A stretch of DNA of 64,000 nucleotides from Thauera sp. 2A1 (GTDB taxonomy: Bacteria > Pseudomonadota > Gammaproteobacteria > Burkholderiales > Rhodocyclaceae). This document shows positions 19,786 through 30,511 of this stretch, piece after piece. A model generated the notes under the pieces. That model saw nothing but the letters and a program-made list of their open reading frames with translations, was not told the origin of the DNA and made no database searches. Position numbers and translations under genes: made by a program. Numbering within the stretch: position 1 is the first letter of the stretch; each line of letters starts with the position of its first letter. Location: the NCBI RefSeq assembly GCF_009469595.2, contig NZ_SSXV01000012.1, positions 1 to 64,000 on the forward strand, written 5' to 3'.

Positions 19786-20463
19786 CTATGCAGGAACGAT
19801 ATGGTCGAGCGCCTGAAGTGCGTTCGATAGTAGCCCATCGCATTCGATGGTGTCCACCGGCCGGCCTTCGCTGTAGCCGTAGGTGACCAGCAGCACCGGC
19901 ATGCCGGCGCCCTGCGCCGCCAGCGCGTCGTTGGCCGAATCGCCGATCATCAGCGCATCCCTTGCCGATACGCCGAGCCGCTCGCAGGCCAGGTGCAGCA
20001 CGGCCGGGTCGGGCTTCTTCACCGGCAGCGTGTCGCCGCTCACCACCGTGTCGAAGTGGCCGGCCATGCCCATGCGATCGAGCAGCGGCAGCGTGAAGGC
20101 CTCGGCCTTGTTGGTCACCACCGCGAGCTTGATGCTGCGCGCCCGCAGCACGGAGATCGTTTCCAGCACACCCGGATAGATGCGGGTACTGACGCCGTTG
20201 ACCATGTGATAGTGGCGGCGGAACACCGCCACCGCGGCCTCGATCTCGTCCTCGCCGGCCTGCGCGTTCTCGGTCAGGCAGCGCCGCACCAGGTTGGGGA
20301 TGCCCTTGCCGACGAAGCTGTGGATCTCGTCCTGCGTGCGCACCGGCCGCCCAAGCTCGGCGAGCATGCGGTTGGCGGCTTCGGCCAGGTCGCCGATGGT
20401 GTCGAGCAGCGTGCCGTCGAGGTCGAACAGCACCGCGCGCGGGGAATAGCGTGCCGGGCTCAT
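19786..20463 (-). CDS. gph: Phosphoglycolate phosphatase
   Basis: 225-aa HAD-superfamily phosphatase that removes 2-phosphoglycolate. Motif I is [12 protein letters not shown] (residues 11-22), motif II lies around AVVTNK, and motif III/IV lies in KKPDP...[12 protein letters not shown]. The start at 20463 overlaps the rpe stop by four bases. The order rpe-gph-trpE on one strand is common in beta- and gammaproteobacteria. Assignment among HAD phosphatases rests on this context plus the sequence. Confidence 0.9.
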   Translation of the reverse strand: MSPARYSPRAVLFDLDGTLLDTIGDLAEAANRMLAELGRPVRTQDEIHSFVGKGIPNLVRRCLTENAQAGEDEIEAAVAVFRRHYHMVNGVSTRIYPGVLETISVLRARSIKLAVVTNKAEAFTLPLLDRMGMAGHFDTVVSGDTLPVKKPDPAVLHLACERLGVSARDALMIGDSANDALAAQGAGMPVLLVTYGYSEGRPVDTIECDGLLSNALQALDHIVPA

Positions 20464-21155
20464 GCGCCCACCGTGGCCAGTTCGGCGCGCAAGGCCCTGA
20501 TCACGCTGTCGTAGCGGTTGGAGTCGGAATCCTTGCCGGCGCCGAACACCGCCGAGCCGGCGACGAAGGTGTCGGCGCCGGCGCGGGCAATCTCGGCGAT
20601 GTTGTCGACCTTCACGCCGCCGTCGATCTCGAGCAGGATGCGCCGCCCGGTCTTCGCCTCGTAGGCGTCGATCTTCTCGCGCGCGGCACGCAGCTTGTTG
20701 AGCGTCTCGGGAATGAACTTCTGTCCGCCGAAGCCGGGGTTCACACTCATCAACAGCACCACGTCGAGCTTGTCCATGACGTGGTCCATGTAGTGCAGCG
20801 GCGTCGCCGGGTTGAACACCAGCCCCGCCTGGCAGCCCGAATCGCGAATCAGGCCCAGGCTGCGGTCGATGTGCTCCGAGCCTTCCGGATGGAAGGTGAT
20901 GACGTTGGCGCCGGCCTTGGCGAAGTCCGGGATGATGCGATCCACCGGCTTCACCATCAGGTGCACGTCTATCGTCGCCTGCGTCACCGGCCGGATGGCT
21001 TCGCACACCAGCGGGCCAATGGTGAGGTTGGGCACGTAATGGTTGTCCATCACGTCGAAGTGGATCCAGTCGGCACCCGAGGCGATGACCTGGGTGATCT
21101 CCTCGCCGAGCTTGGCGAAATTGGCGGACAGGATGCTGGGGGCGATGCGATACAT
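20460..21155 (-). CDS. rpe: Ribulose-phosphate 3-epimerase
   Basis: 231-aa TIM-barrel epimerase interconverting ribulose-5-P and xylulose-5-P in the pentose phosphate and Calvin pathways. N-terminal [19 protein letters not shown], metal-binding [15 protein letters not shown] and [19 protein letters not shown] and [12 protein letters not shown] are all intact. The ATG at 21155 is supported by the family N-terminus. It is coupled to gph by overlap. Confidence 0.96.
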   Translation of the reverse strand: MYRIAPSILSANFAKLGEEITQVIASGADWIHFDVMDNHYVPNLTIGPLVCEAIRPVTQATIDVHLMVKPVDRIIPDFAKAGANVITFHPEGSEHIDRSLGLIRDSGCQAGLVFNPATPLHYMDHVMDKLDVVLLMSVNPGFGGQKFIPETLNKLRAAREKIDAYEAKTGRRILLEIDGGVKVDNIAEIARAGADTFVAGSAVFGAGKDSDSNRYDSVIRALRAELATVGA

Positions 21156-21207
21156 GGGCGGCTCCGGCAGCGCTAGGGTCTGCCGCGATTCTAAGCGCCG
21201 CCCGCCT

Positions 21208-23565
21208 TCAGCGCACGCAGACCTTGCGCACCTGCCTGAGGTCGGTGATGCCGCCCAGCACCTTCTCGATGCCATCCTGGCGCAGCGTGCGCATGCCTTC
21301 GGCGAGCGCCTCGCCGAGCACGCGCGACACCGGCGCGCGCTCCTGGATCAGGCGCTTGAGCGCATCCGAGCCCGGCATCAGCTCATGCAGCCCAACCCGC
21401 CCCTTATAGCCCTCGGTGCATTCGGGGCAGCCCACCGGGCGCTGCAGCGTGAAGTGCCCGTCCGCATCCGCATACGCCTTGCGCCAGCGCTCGAGCACCT
21501 TGCGCCGCTCGCCCTCGGGGTCGGCCTGGAAGGCGGGCGTCAGGTGCATGTCCTCGCAGTACTCCTCGAGCAGCAGGCGGATCTCGTCCTCGCCGGGGCG
21601 GTAGGCCGTCTTGCACTTGCGGCACAACCGCTTGGCGAGCCGCTGCGCCAGCACGCCGAGCAGTGCGTCGGCGAAATTGAACGGGTCCATGCCCATGTCG
21701 AGCAGCCGCACCACGGACTCCGGCGCGCTGTTGGTGTGCAGCGTGGAGAACACCAGGTGGCCGGTGAGCGAAGCCTCGATGCCGACCGACACCGTCTCGT
21801 GGTCGCGCATCTCGCCCACCATGATGACATCGGGATCGGCACGCAGGAAGGCGCGCATCATGGTGGCGAAGTCGAGCCCCGCCTTGCGGTTGACCTGAAC
21901 CTGGCGCAGGCCCTTCTGCGTGATCTCGACCGGATCCTCGACCGTCCAGATCTTGGTGTCCGGCGTGTTGATGTAGCTCAGGATGGAGTGCAGCGTGGTC
22001 GTCTTGCCCGAGCCGGTGGGGCCGCAGACGAAGAAGATGCCGTACGGCTTGGCGACGATCTGCTTCAAGCGCTCGAGGTTGTCGGGCAGCAGGCCGAGCT
22101 GGTCGATCGGGATGGGCTCGCTGCCCACCAGCAGGCGCATCACCACATCCTCCATGCCGCCCTGCGTCGGCAGCGTGGCCACGCGCAGTTCGATGTCGAG
22201 CGGTGCGTACTTGCGGAAGCGGATCTTGCCGTCCTGCGGCTTGCGGCGCTCCGAGATGTCCAGGTCGCACATGATCTTGATGCGCGTCACCAGCGCGTTG
22301 CGGTAGCTGGCGGGCACCTCGATGTAGGGCACGAGCGAGCCGTCCTTGCGGAAACGGATCAGCGTCTTTTCCTTGCCCGGGCGCGGCTCGATGTGGACGT
22401 CGGAAGCGCCCTGGCGGTAAGCGTCGATGACGATCTTGTTGACCAGCTTCACCAGCTCGTTGTCGGCGGCGGCGCTGACGTCGTCGCTCAGGGAGCCTTC
22501 GTCGTCGTGCTCGTCGAGCCCGACCAGCAGGTCGCTCACCGAACCGGCATCGAGCCCCTGGTCGAAGAACTGACCGACGGTGCGCTCGAAGTCATGCAGC
22601 GTGGTGACATGGAAGTTGAGGCGCTTCTTCGGCAGTACATTCTGCGCGATGCCCGAGCTGCGCACCTGCTCCGGGTCGATGCAGAGGATGACGACACCGT
22701 CGGCGTTCTCCTCCAGTGGCAGCCACATGTTCTGCAGCACGTAGTCGCGCTTGATGTTGCGCAGCAGGTCGATCGGCTTGACGTGATTTGTGTTGTATGG
22801 CGTATAGGGCACGCCGAAGAAGCGCGACGCCGCTTCACCCAGTTCCTTCGGGGACAGGCCGAGGCGCTCGATCAGCAGGGATTCCGTGCTGACGCCCTCC
22901 TCGCGTGCGGCGCGGGTGATCTCGGCCAGCTCGCCGGCGGTGATGTGCCCCTCTGCCACCAGCGCATCGAAGCGCGAGCGCAACTGCGCGGCCTTCTGGC
23001 GGTGGCGGGCGAAGGCCACGCCCAGGGTCAGGGTCAGACCCAGCAGGCCCTCTTCCGCCACGCTGGTAAAGCGCGCGCCGGCCAGGTTGTTGATCAGTTG
23101 CACGACCCCCAGCACGCGCCCGCCATCGGGGTCGCAGATCGGCGCCGCCAGCATCTCCTTCGAGTGGAAGCCGGTGCTGGCATCGACCTCGCGGCGCAAC
23201 GCGAGCTGCGGCGAGATCTGGTGCAGCTCGGCAACGTCGTAGGCGTCGCCGATATTGACCGTGCGGCCGGTAAGCGCCACGAAGCCCGCGATGCTGTTCT
23301 CGGCAACGGGCAGGCGGATGCTCTGTACTGCATTGAGGCCGGTCTTCACCAGGGTGGCGATCGAGCTGCCCCCATCCTCGACGACATAGATCGACAGCCG
23401 CTCGGCTTCGAACAGCGCGCACAGCGCAGCGGACAGATCGAGGATGATCTCGTCGATGTCGTTCGCAGCATGGATGCGGGTGGTGATCGCCTGCAGCTCC
23501 TTGAAGAACGCCAGCCGCCGGGCGACTTCACTACCGGAAAAGGTCTTGACGGACGTCGAGGTCAT
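21208..23565 (-). CDS. GAF domain-containing PilB/GspE-type secretion ATPase
   Basis: 785-aa ATPase of the type II secretion / type IV pilus superfamily with an unusual N-terminal GAF-like sensor domain (about residues 15-165). An N-terminal GspE domain (about 190-330) follows, then the catalytic core: Walker A GPTGSGKT near 515, Asp box WTVEDPVE, Walker [13 protein letters not shown] and His box [13 protein letters not shown] zinc site is formed by CRKC near 645 and CPEC near 710. The ATG at 23565 is chosen over an upstream TTG. No other pilus or secretion genes are adjacent. It probably powers a pilus encoded elsewhere or acts as a regulatory ATPase. Confidence 0.85.
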   Translation of the reverse strand: MTSTSVKTFSGSEVARRLAFFKELQAITTRIHAANDIDEIILDLSAALCALFEAERLSIYVVEDGGSSIATLVKTGLNAVQSIRLPVAENSIAGFVALTGRTVNIGDAYDVAELHQISPQLALRREVDASTGFHSKEMLAAPICDPDGGRVLGVVQLINNLAGARFTSVAEEGLLGLTLTLGVAFARHRQKAAQLRSRFDALVAEGHITAGELAEITRAAREEGVSTESLLIERLGLSPKELGEAASRFFGVPYTPYNTNHVKPIDLLRNIKRDYVLQNMWLPLEENADGVVILCIDPEQVRSSGIAQNVLPKKRLNFHVTTLHDFERTVGQFFDQGLDAGSVSDLLVGLDEHDDEGSLSDDVSAAADNELVKLVNKIVIDAYRQGASDVHIEPRPGKEKTLIRFRKDGSLVPYIEVPASYRNALVTRIKIMCDLDISERRKPQDGKIRFRKYAPLDIELRVATLPTQGGMEDVVMRLLVGSEPIPIDQLGLLPDNLERLKQIVAKPYGIFFVCGPTGSGKTTTLHSILSYINTPDTKIWTVEDPVEITQKGLRQVQVNRKAGLDFATMMRAFLRADPDVIMVGEMRDHETVSVGIEASLTGHLVFSTLHTNSAPESVVRLLDMGMDPFNFADALLGVLAQRLAKRLCRKCKTAYRPGEDEIRLLLEEYCEDMHLTPAFQADPEGERRKVLERWRKAYADADGHFTLQRPVGCPECTEGYKGRVGLHELMPGSDALKRLIQERAPVSRVLGEALAEGMRTLRQDGIEKVLGGITDLRQVRKVCVR

Positions 23566-23652
23566 GGCTGCCGTGCCCAAACGCGATGGAAAGGAGGGCC
23601 GATTCTAAGCCCGGACGAAGCGCGACGCATGCGAGGATCGGACGGCTGCGCT

Positions 23653-24420
23653 TCAGAACTCCAGCACCTGCCCCTGCTCGAGGCGCCGCGCCTGCAGCCG
23701 CGGCTCGTACCCGGCGATCTGCTGCATGATGCGATCACCCTGGCCCGGCTTGAGGTGACTGATGTGCACCTCGGGCGTCACCTGCAATTCGGACAGCATC
23801 TCGGCAACCATGCCGGGGCAAAGGTGGCGCGAAGCCAGCGCGAGGCCGCGCTGCTCATCGGAAAACGCAGTCTCGATGATCAGGTGCCGCAGCGCGGGCT
23901 GGGCATTGATCGCCGCGATCATCTCGGGGCAGTAGCCGGTGTCACCCGAATAGAAGAGCTGGCCCGAACCACTGTCGAGGCAGAACGACACGGCCGGCAC
24001 CGTATGTTGCGCCGGCAGTGCGGTGATGCGCCGCCTGCCCAGCCTCACCGGCTCGCCGAGCCGAATCGACTGGAACCGGAGGAAGGGGCGATGGCGATCG
24101 GGGATGGATGAAAAATCAGGCCAGATCAGCCAGTTGAAGATGTGCGAATGCAGGATGCGTATCGTCTCGGCCGTCGCATAGATCACGATCGGCGTTCCGC
24201 GGGCATCGCCCACCGAGTCGATGAGCATGGGAAGGGAGGCGATGTGGTCGAGGTGCGCGTGCGAAATGAAGATGTGGTCGATGCCGGCCAGCGCGTCGAG
24301 CTCCAGATCGCCCACGCCCGTGCCGCAGTCGACAAGGATGTCCTCATCGACGACGAAGGACGTGGTGCGCGCATGCGCCCCGCCTATCCCTCCGCTACAT
24401 CCAAGCACCTTGAGCTTCAT
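23653..24420 (-). CDS. Metallo-beta-lactamase-fold phosphodiesterase (class II cNMP PDE-like)
   Basis: 255-aa metallohydrolase. It has the HxHxDH zinc motif (HAHLDH, residues 54-59), an N-terminal LGCSGGIGG, YSGDTGY near residue 178 and C-terminal HISHLKPGQGD. This matches class II cyclic-nucleotide phosphodiesterases (CpdP-like), though RNase Z-like hydrolases share the fold. No signal peptide is seen. It lies between an FHA protein and the GAF-ATPase on one strand, which suggests a signalling role. Substrate is not proven. Confidence 0.72.
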   Translation of the reverse strand: MKLKVLGCSGGIGGAHARTTSFVVDEDILVDCGTGVGDLELDALAGIDHIFISHAHLDHIASLPMLIDSVGDARGTPIVIYATAETIRILHSHIFNWLIWPDFSSIPDRHRPFLRFQSIRLGEPVRLGRRRITALPAQHTVPAVSFCLDSGSGQLFYSGDTGYCPEMIAAINAQPALRHLIIETAFSDEQRGLALASRHLCPGMVAEMLSELQVTPEVHISHLKPGQGDRIMQQIAGYEPRLQARRLEQGQVLEF

Positions 24421-24548
24421 AGACGATCACGGCCGGCGCCTGCGTGCCGGGTACGGGCCTCCCTGGATCCGCGTTGATCAACCCAGTGCGGGACCTTAGC
24501 ACCGCCCCGACGTGATCGATGTGCCAAAAATCACGAGACTTCCAGCCC

Positions 24549-25295
24549 TCACGGGCGGAAGAAGAACTCCATCTTCACGCCGGCGATGTCGATGATGTCA
24601 TGATCATCGAGCGGGTGCGCCTGGGCATCCAGCGCACGGCCGTTGACCGTCGGAAACACCGCGCCCTCGACATGCGTGATGAAGTACCCTTGCGCCCGGC
24701 GAGTGATGACGGCCACCTGCCGTCCGGGCTTGCCGAGCGTGGTGAGCGATTTCACGAGCTCGAGCTCGCGCCCGGCATTCGCGCCGCTCAACACCTGCAG
24801 CATTCCGATTCGTTCCAGGCCTGGCACGGCTGTCTGCGCGGCTCGCTCGAGGGCGTCGGCACCCAGCACCTGGGTACGCAATGCCCCACTGTCGCCGGTG
24901 GCCGGCAGCCCCCCGGGCGGCGACACGTCGGTGGCGGTAGGCGGCATCTCGAACGGCTTCAGCGCCGAGGTCTCGACCATCTCCGATGGCGACAGGCCGG
25001 GCTGCGTCGCGTCGACGAGGTATTTGAGCCGGTACTTGCCAAGCTCGACCACGTCGTTGTTGTGCAGCACATGCTTCTTGACCGGCTGCCCATTGACGTA
25101 GGTGCCATTGGTGCTGTTCTGGTCCTCGAGGAAGGCGTCGTTGAGGATGCAGGTGATCACTGCGTGCTGGCCGCTGATCGCCAGGTTGTCGATCTGGATG
25201 TCATTATTCGCCTTGCGGCCGATGGACGTCCGCTCCTTGTTGAGCAGAATCTCCTTGAGCACGAGCCCGTCCATGCTGAGGATCAGCTTCGGCAT
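24549..25295 (-). CDS. Double FHA-domain protein
   Basis: 248-aa cytoplasmic protein with two forkhead-associated phosphothreonine-binding modules. The first (about residues 20-90) has SIGRKANNDIQI, SGQHAVI and NSTNGTYVNGQ, all key binding residues. The second (about 155-245) is more degenerate (TLGKPGRQVAVI; PTVNGRAL). A proline-rich linker joins them. The start MPKLILSMDG at 25295 is preferred over upstream in-frame codons. Its binding partner is unknown. No Ser/Thr kinase gene lies in the window. Confidence 0.85.
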   Translation of the reverse strand: MPKLILSMDGLVLKEILLNKERTSIGRKANNDIQIDNLAISGQHAVITCILNDAFLEDQNSTNGTYVNGQPVKKHVLHNNDVVELGKYRLKYLVDATQPGLSPSEMVETSALKPFEMPPTATDVSPPGGLPATGDSGALRTQVLGADALERAAQTAVPGLERIGMLQVLSGANAGRELELVKSLTTLGKPGRQVAVITRRAQGYFITHVEGAVFPTVNGRALDAQAHPLDDHDIIDIAGVKMEFFFRP

Positions 25296-25409
25296 TGCGC
25301 ATTCCCGTCGATCCGCCCCCGCCGGGGGCGCACAAGTTTTCACTGCCGGCTAGGCCGGGCCTCCGGTCCGTGATGCAAATTCTAGCGCGCCCCTTCGCCC
25401 GCCGTGGAC

Positions 25410-25437
25410 AAAAAAAGCGCCGGTCACCCGGCGCTTT
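25410..25437 (-). terminator. Rho-independent terminator of sucCD
   Basis: Ten-base-pair perfect stem (AAAGCGCCGG 25414-25423 with CCGGCGCTTT 25428-25437, loop TCAC) followed, on the minus strand, by a run of seven T residues (complement of A 25410-25416). It lies 24 bases past the sucD stop. A classic intrinsic terminator. Confidence 0.88.
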
Positions 25438-25460
25438 CGATGCCTGGGGCATGCGCCCGG

Positions 25461-26354
25461 TCAGAGCAGGGTCTTCAGCAGCTTGCCCATTTCGGACGGG
25501 TTGCGCGTCACCTTGAAGCCGCACTCTTCCATGATGGCGAGCTTGGCATCGGCGGTGTCGGCGCCGCCGGAGATCAGCGCGCCGGCGTGGCCCATGCGCT
25601 TGCCGGCCGGCGCGGTGACGCCGGCGATGAAGCCGACGATCGGCTTCTTCATGTTGGCCTTGCACCACTGTGCGGCTTCGGCTTCGTCAGGACCGCCGAT
25701 CTCGCCGATCATGATCACCGCGTCGGTGTCCGGATCGTCGTTGAACATGCGCATCACGTCGATGTGCTTGAGGCCGTTGATCGGGTCGCCGCCGATGCCG
25801 ACCGCCGAGGACTGGCCGAGGCCGATCTCGGTGAGTTGCGCCACAGCTTCATAGGTCAGCGTGCCGGAACGCGACACGACACCGATGCGGCCCTTGCGAT
25901 GGATGTGGCCGGGCATGATGCCGATCTTGATCTCGTCGGGCGTGATCAGGCCGGGGCAGTTGGGGCCGAGCAGCAGCGTTTCCTTGCCGCCGGCGGCGAC
26001 CTTCTGCTTCATCTTGTTGCGCACGACCAGCATGTCGCGGACCGGGATGCCTTCGGTGATGCAGATCGCCAGATCGAGGTCGGCCTCGCAGGCTTCCCAG
26101 ATGGCGTCGGCAGCGCCTGCAGGCGGCACGTAGATCACCGACACGGTGGCGCCGGTGTCGGCGGCGGCTTCCTTCACCGAGGCGTAGATGGGGATGTCGA
26201 AGATCTTCTCGCCCGCCTTCTTGGGATTCACCCCGGCGACGAAGCAGTTCTTGCCGTTGGCGTATTCCTGGCACTTCTCGGTGTGGAACTGCCCGGTCTT
26301 GCCGGTGATGCCCTGGGTGATGACCTTGGTGTCTTTGTTGATCAGGATGGACAT
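25461..26354 (-). CDS. sucD: Succinyl-CoA synthetase alpha subunit
   Basis: 297-aa subunit of the TCA-cycle enzyme interconverting succinyl-CoA and succinate with nucleotide triphosphate. Features: [21 protein letters not shown] (CoA-binding), [12 protein letters not shown], and the phosphohistidine segment [13 protein letters not shown] near the C-terminus. The ATG at 26354 is used; a TTG two codons upstream is less likely. It follows sucC by 12 bases and ends at a strong terminator. Confidence 0.97.
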   Translation of the reverse strand: MSILINKDTKVITQGITGKTGQFHTEKCQEYANGKNCFVAGVNPKKAGEKIFDIPIYASVKEAAADTGATVSVIYVPPAGAADAIWEACEADLDLAICITEGIPVRDMLVVRNKMKQKVAAGGKETLLLGPNCPGLITPDEIKIGIMPGHIHRKGRIGVVSRSGTLTYEAVAQLTEIGLGQSSAVGIGGDPINGLKHIDVMRMFNDDPDTDAVIMIGEIGGPDEAEAAQWCKANMKKPIVGFIAGVTAPAGKRMGHAGALISGGADTADAKLAIMEECGFKVTRNPSEMGKLLKTLL

Positions 26355-26366
26355 TCGCAACTCTCC

Positions 26367-27527
26367 TTACTTGACCGCAGCGACGATCTTGGTCGCGGCT
26401 TCCGCCATGGTGTCGGCGGTGATGATCGGCAGGCCCGACTCGGCGAGGATCTTCTTGCCGAGGTCTTCGTTGGTGCCCTTCATGCGCACCACGAGCGGGA
26501 CGGAGAGATGCACTTCCCTGGCCGCGGCGACCACGCCGGTGGCGATGGTGTCACAGCGCATGATGCCGCCGAAGATATTGACCAGGATGCCCTTCACCTT
26601 GGGGTTCTTGAGCATGATCTTGAAGGCTTCGGTGACCTTCTCGGTGGTCGCGCCGCCGCCGACGTCGAGGAAGTTGGCCGGCTCGGCGCCGAACAGCTTG
26701 ATCGTGTCCATGGTGGCCATCGCCAGGCCGGCGCCGTTCACCAGGCAGCCGATGTTGCCGTCGAGGCTGATGTAGGCGAGGTCGAACTTGGAGGCTTCGA
26801 TCTCGTCCGCATCCTCTTCATCGAGGTCGCGGTAGGCGACGATCTCGGGGTGACGGTAGAGCGCGTTGGAATCGAAGTTGAACTTGGCGTCGAGCGCCTT
26901 CACGGTGCCGTTGCCCTCGTGGATCAGCGGGTTGATTTCCGCCAGCGAGGCATCGGTCTCCATGTAGCAGGTGTAGAGTTTCTTGAGGGTGTCTACTGCC
27001 TGGGCGATCGAACCTTCCGGCATGCCGATGCCCTTGGCCAGCTCGAGGGCCTGCGCGTCGGTGAGGCCGACGAGCGGATCGACGAACACCTTGATGATCT
27101 TCTCGGGCGTCTTGTGGGCAACTTCCTCGATGTCCATGCCACCTTCGGAAGAGGCCATCACCGCGACCTTCTGCGTGGCACGGTCGGTCAATGCGGCGAC
27201 GTAGTACTCGTGCTGGATGTCGGCGCCTTCCTCGATCAGCAGGTTGCGCACCTTCTGGCCCTCGGGACCGGTCTGGTGGGTCACGAGCTGCATGCCGAGA
27301 ATCTGGGATGCGTACTGACGCACTTCGTCCAGCGACTTGGCGACCTTCACGCCGCCGCCCTTGCCACGGCCGCCGGCGTGGATCTGGGCCTTCACCACCC
27401 AGATCTTGCCACCGAGTTCCTGGGCCGCTTTGACCGCGTCGTCGACGCTGGTGCAATGGATGCCGCGCGGCGTGACGACGCCATATTTTCTCAGTACTTC
27501 CTTTGCCTGATACTCATGAATCTTCAT
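26367..27527 (-). CDS. sucC: Succinyl-CoA synthetase beta subunit
   Basis: 386-aa ATP-grasp subunit. The family start [33 protein letters not shown] (nucleotide loop), [11 protein letters not shown] and [10 protein letters not shown] are all present, and the length is standard. First gene of sucCD, with a leader of about 180 bases to a TATAAT box. Confidence 0.97.
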   Translation of the reverse strand: MKIHEYQAKEVLRKYGVVTPRGIHCTSVDDAVKAAQELGGKIWVVKAQIHAGGRGKGGGVKVAKSLDEVRQYASQILGMQLVTHQTGPEGQKVRNLLIEEGADIQHEYYVAALTDRATQKVAVMASSEGGMDIEEVAHKTPEKIIKVFVDPLVGLTDAQALELAKGIGMPEGSIAQAVDTLKKLYTCYMETDASLAEINPLIHEGNGTVKALDAKFNFDSNALYRHPEIVAYRDLDEEDADEIEASKFDLAYISLDGNIGCLVNGAGLAMATMDTIKLFGAEPANFLDVGGGATTEKVTEAFKIMLKNPKVKGILVNIFGGIMRCDTIATGVVAAAREVHLSVPLVVRMKGTNEDLGKKILAESGLPIITADTMAEAATKIVAAVK

Positions 27528-27710
27528 GGTTGCCCTTCGATCAAAGCCGCGGCGGACACCCGCCGCGAACAGGTTGATGGCACGGTTCGGAGCATCGCTC
27601 CGCGACAGGCGTCGTCTCCCTCGTCCGCCTCCCGCCGCCCCCGACCGGAACCAGCCGGCCTCGTATCCGGAAAAGTCACGCGCAATACGTGCTTACCCCA
27701 AGACCTCAGA

Positions 27711-27716
27711 ATTATA
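27711..27716 (-). promoter_or_regulatory. Possible -10 box for sucCD
   Basis: A perfect TATAAT on the minus strand (ATTATA on plus) sits in an A+T-rich pocket inside otherwise G+C-rich DNA between sucC and the DUF2889 gene. It is correctly placed for sucCD. A matching -35 at 16-18 bases is poor, so the promoter may be activator-dependent or the match fortuitous. Confidence 0.35.
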
Positions 27717-27768
27717 CATAATTACGGCGATCTTGATGCAGAGCATGGCGCGCGACGCCTGCTGCCGC

Positions 27769-28323
27769 TCAGCCGTCGCGCTGCGGTGCGCGATACCACT
27801 TCGGGTAGTAGCGCCTGACAGCCTCCGCAGAGGTTTCGAGCGCATGACATCGATCGAGCTGGAAGGGCTTGTCCACCGTTTCTTCGTCATCGCGCCGGAA
27901 ACTGACGAAGGTCTGGATCGCGGCGGTAGGCAGCGACAGCAGCAGCTCGCTCAGGTGCGTGCAGCCGCGAACATCGGCGAACATCTCCCCCACCGTGCGG
28001 CGAAAGCCGCGCACCAGGTTGAGGCCGATGAGCTGGCGATAGGCCGGCCCGATCGTGTCGCACTGCCCGGGATACGGCACCCAGTCGGAACACGCCGCGG
28101 CATCGATGATGTTGAACTCCGCATCGAGCGTGACCCGCACCCGCATCAGGTGCACCGGGTCGCCGGCACGGCGCAGGCCGGACGAAATCGGAAAGTCCTG
28201 ATCCTTGACGTCGGTCAGCGACGCCTCCAGGTCGTAGAGCCCATCGTCGCGCAGGAAGCCTTCGACTTCGATGCGGCGCGTATGAACGCGACGTCGGGAA
28301 GAATGAGGGGGCGGAAGAGGCAT
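27769..28323 (-). CDS. DUF2889 domain-containing protein
   Basis: 184-aa protein of unknown function. It contains HTRRIEVEGFLRDDGLYDLEA near the N-terminus and HLSELL in the C-terminal half, features of the DUF2889 family found in Rhodocyclales and related bacteria, sometimes near aromatic-degradation genes. No signal peptide or membrane segment. The start MPLPPPHSS at 28323 is chosen because the upstream extension is low-complexity. It stands alone upstream of sucCD. The function cannot be stated. Confidence 0.75.
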   Translation of the reverse strand: MPLPPPHSSRRRVHTRRIEVEGFLRDDGLYDLEASLTDVKDQDFPISSGLRRAGDPVHLMRVRVTLDAEFNIIDAAACSDWVPYPGQCDTIGPAYRQLIGLNLVRGFRRTVGEMFADVRGCTHLSELLLSLPTAAIQTFVSFRRDDEETVDKPFQLDRCHALETSAEAVRRYYPKWYRAPQRDG

Positions 28324-28527
28324 GGGTGACGTACGACAGCGTATGGAACAAGGCGATGTTAGCCGATCAAATGGCGTCGCGGACAACCGGCTTTCAGGTG
28401 GATGCGGCGGGAACATGCTGCGGATCGCCATAAATGTCGCACCCGCCCCCGGTCATTGCTGGAAGCGGCTGGAATAGTCTGATAAAACCTGCTGCATGAC
28501 TGACGACCACCGCCAGCCGAGCGGAGC

Positions 28528-30504
28528 ATGAAAACAAGACGGTTCCCGATCGCCGCGGCCCTTGCCGCCCTTTTTGCCAGCACCCTCCCATGGGCGTCCG
28601 CCAGCGCCGCCGCACTGGGCGAGATCGCCTCCCTGTCGGCGGTCGGCGCGCCGTTCCGTGCCGAATTCGGCATCGCTTCCGGCTCGGCCGAGGACTTGCA
28701 GGGCTGCCTGCGCGTCGTCGTCCCCGAGGACGCTGCGCACGACCTTCCCTGGCTCACGGGCGGACGCATCAGCACGGTCGGGCGAGGCTCCGCGGCACGC
28801 ATCGTCATCAGCAGCAGCCAGGTGATCAACGAGCCGGCGATCCGGTTGGCCATCGCCAACGTCTGCGACGCGCAGTTGCGACGCGAGTACACTGCCCTGC
28901 TGCCCTATCGGGCCGATCCGACGCTGCCCGCGGCCGCGCCCGTCGCTGTGCCGCGCGAGGCGGCGCGAACGGGCAGCGTCCGCGCCGCCCGCAGCCATGC
29001 GACCACCTGGTCGACCGCGACGGGCGAATCGCTCGCCAGCCTGGCTAGCGCGCTCTACCCCGACGATGCGGCGGCGCGCCGGCGTTTCGTCCGCGCCACG
29101 GCAGCGGCCAACCCGGAGCTGTTCCCCGACGCCGCATCGCAGCGTACAGAGCTGCCGCCCGGCACGCCGGTGCGGATTCCGGACCTTCGCCGGGTCGCCG
29201 CGCCTTCCGCCGCAGTCGCGCCCGAACCCGCGCAGCGGCGTCCTGTCCGTGCCGAGACCGCACCGCAGCCGGCCCGCCCCACCGCCGCCCCTGCGGTCGC
29301 TCGCGCCTCGCCGCCCACCGCGGCGACCGCCAGCGATCGCGTGGTCGTGGCGCCGGACCGGCGCGAAGCCGCGGCAGCGGCAGCAGTGCCGCCGCAGGGC
29401 AGCGCCGCTGGGCGCCGCCACGAAGACTCGCTCAATCCGCTCAGGCGCGAACGTGACCTGACCGAAGCGATCGATCGCAGCATCGTCGCCGAAATGGAAT
29501 TGCTGAGGCGCATCAAGGAACTGGAGCAGATCCAGGCCCAGCTCGAGCAGCGGACGCGCGCAATTGCCGCACTCCCGCCGGTCATGCCGCCTGCGACACC
29601 CACCGCCCCGCAATTGGTGAACACGGCAGGCTCGACGAATGTCACGGATTCCCAGCCCGAGGCGACACCGAGCCGCGCATGGCACGACTGGATGCTGGGC
29701 GGCGGGCTGCTGCTGGCGACCCTGCTCGTGCTCGCCGCGGTGTCGCGCCGGCGCGCCGCGAGCGAAGGCTCCGCCGCTTCGCCGCAACCGGGCCGCAGCG
29801 CGGGAACGCGGAGGACGTCACCTCCGCTGACGGCGCCCCCCGCCATTGCGGCCGCGGACACGGCAGATGCGGCGGCGCGTGGCACGGCATTGCACAGCGC
29901 CGCAACCACCCCGGCGGGGGCACCCGCAGACGAGTTGCGCATCGACTGGGAGTCGCCCGCTCACACTACCCGCTCCCATCCATCTGCAACGGTGGCAAGC
30001 GCAGACATGCAGGAGCTTGCCGAGGATCACAAGTCCGCGGTCGAACTCGCCGACATCATGATGAGCTTTGGTCGCTTGCAGGGTGCTGCGGACACGCTCG
30101 CCGAGTTCATCCAGGGCAATCCGCGCCAGGCCATCTCGCCCTGGCTGAAGCTGCTCGACGTCTATCGCGCGGCAGGCTTGCGCGGCGAATTCGACGAGTT
30201 GTCGCGCCAGCTCAACAAGACCTTCAACGTGCGCCGGGTGAGCTGGGAAAACTACGACACCTTGCGCAACACCTCGCTTTCGCTCGAGAACATGCCACAC
30301 ATCGTCGCCCGGCTGCAGGCCCTGTGGGGTTCGCGCGAATGCCAGGCGTACATCCAGCAGTTGCTGCGCGACAACCGCGACGGCTCGCGGCAAGGCCTCC
30401 CATTCGTGGTGATCGACGACCTACTCGTGCTGGAGGGGGTGCTGGAGCAGGAGTTCGGCCCTTACCGCTCCTATGCGATGAAGGTGGCCGACGCCGTCGA
30501 ATAG
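28528..30504 (+). CDS. FimV/HubP-like peptidoglycan-binding membrane protein
   Basis: 658-aa protein built like FimV. A signal peptide (about residues 1-29) precedes a FimV N-terminal domain (LGEIASLSAVGAPFRAEF). A LysM-like segment (about 150-215), a Pro/Ala-rich linker and a coiled coil (about 305-345) lead to a single membrane helix (about 387-407). A cytoplasmic tail ends with a FimV C-terminal motif region (ELADIMMSFGRLQGAADTLAEF). FimV-type proteins organise type IV pili, type II secretion and cell-pole proteins. It could serve the GAF-ATPase or the pilus-like locus, but neither is adjacent. The C-terminal end is about 7 bases from the convergent nif3-like gene. Confidence 0.8.
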   Translation: MKTRRFPIAAALAALFASTLPWASASAAALGEIASLSAVGAPFRAEFGIASGSAEDLQGCLRVVVPEDAAHDLPWLTGGRISTVGRGSAARIVISSSQVINEPAIRLAIANVCDAQLRREYTALLPYRADPTLPAAAPVAVPREAARTGSVRAARSHATTWSTATGESLASLASALYPDDAAARRRFVRATAAANPELFPDAASQRTELPPGTPVRIPDLRRVAAPSAAVAPEPAQRRPVRAETAPQPARPTAAPAVARASPPTAATASDRVVVAPDRREAAAAAAVPPQGSAAGRRHEDSLNPLRRERDLTEAIDRSIVAEMELLRRIKELEQIQAQLEQRTRAIAALPPVMPPATPTAPQLVNTAGSTNVTDSQPEATPSRAWHDWMLGGGLLLATLLVLAAVSRRRAASEGSAASPQPGRSAGTRRTSPPLTAPPAIAAADTADAAARGTALHSAATTPAGAPADELRIDWESPAHTTRSHPSATVASADMQELAEDHKSAVELADIMMSFGRLQGAADTLAEFIQGNPRQAISPWLKLLDVYRAAGLRGEFDELSRQLNKTFNVRRVSWENYDTLRNTSLSLENMPHIVARLQALWGSRECQAYIQQLLRDNRDGSRQGLPFVVIDDLLVLEGVLEQEFGPYRSYAMKVADAVE

Positions 30505-30511
30505 GACAAGG

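Noticed and set aside
21043..24111. 1022-codon frame antisense across rpe, the GAF-ATPase and the phosphodiesterase
   Set aside because: It spans three well-supported genes on the other strand and has shadow-like composition.
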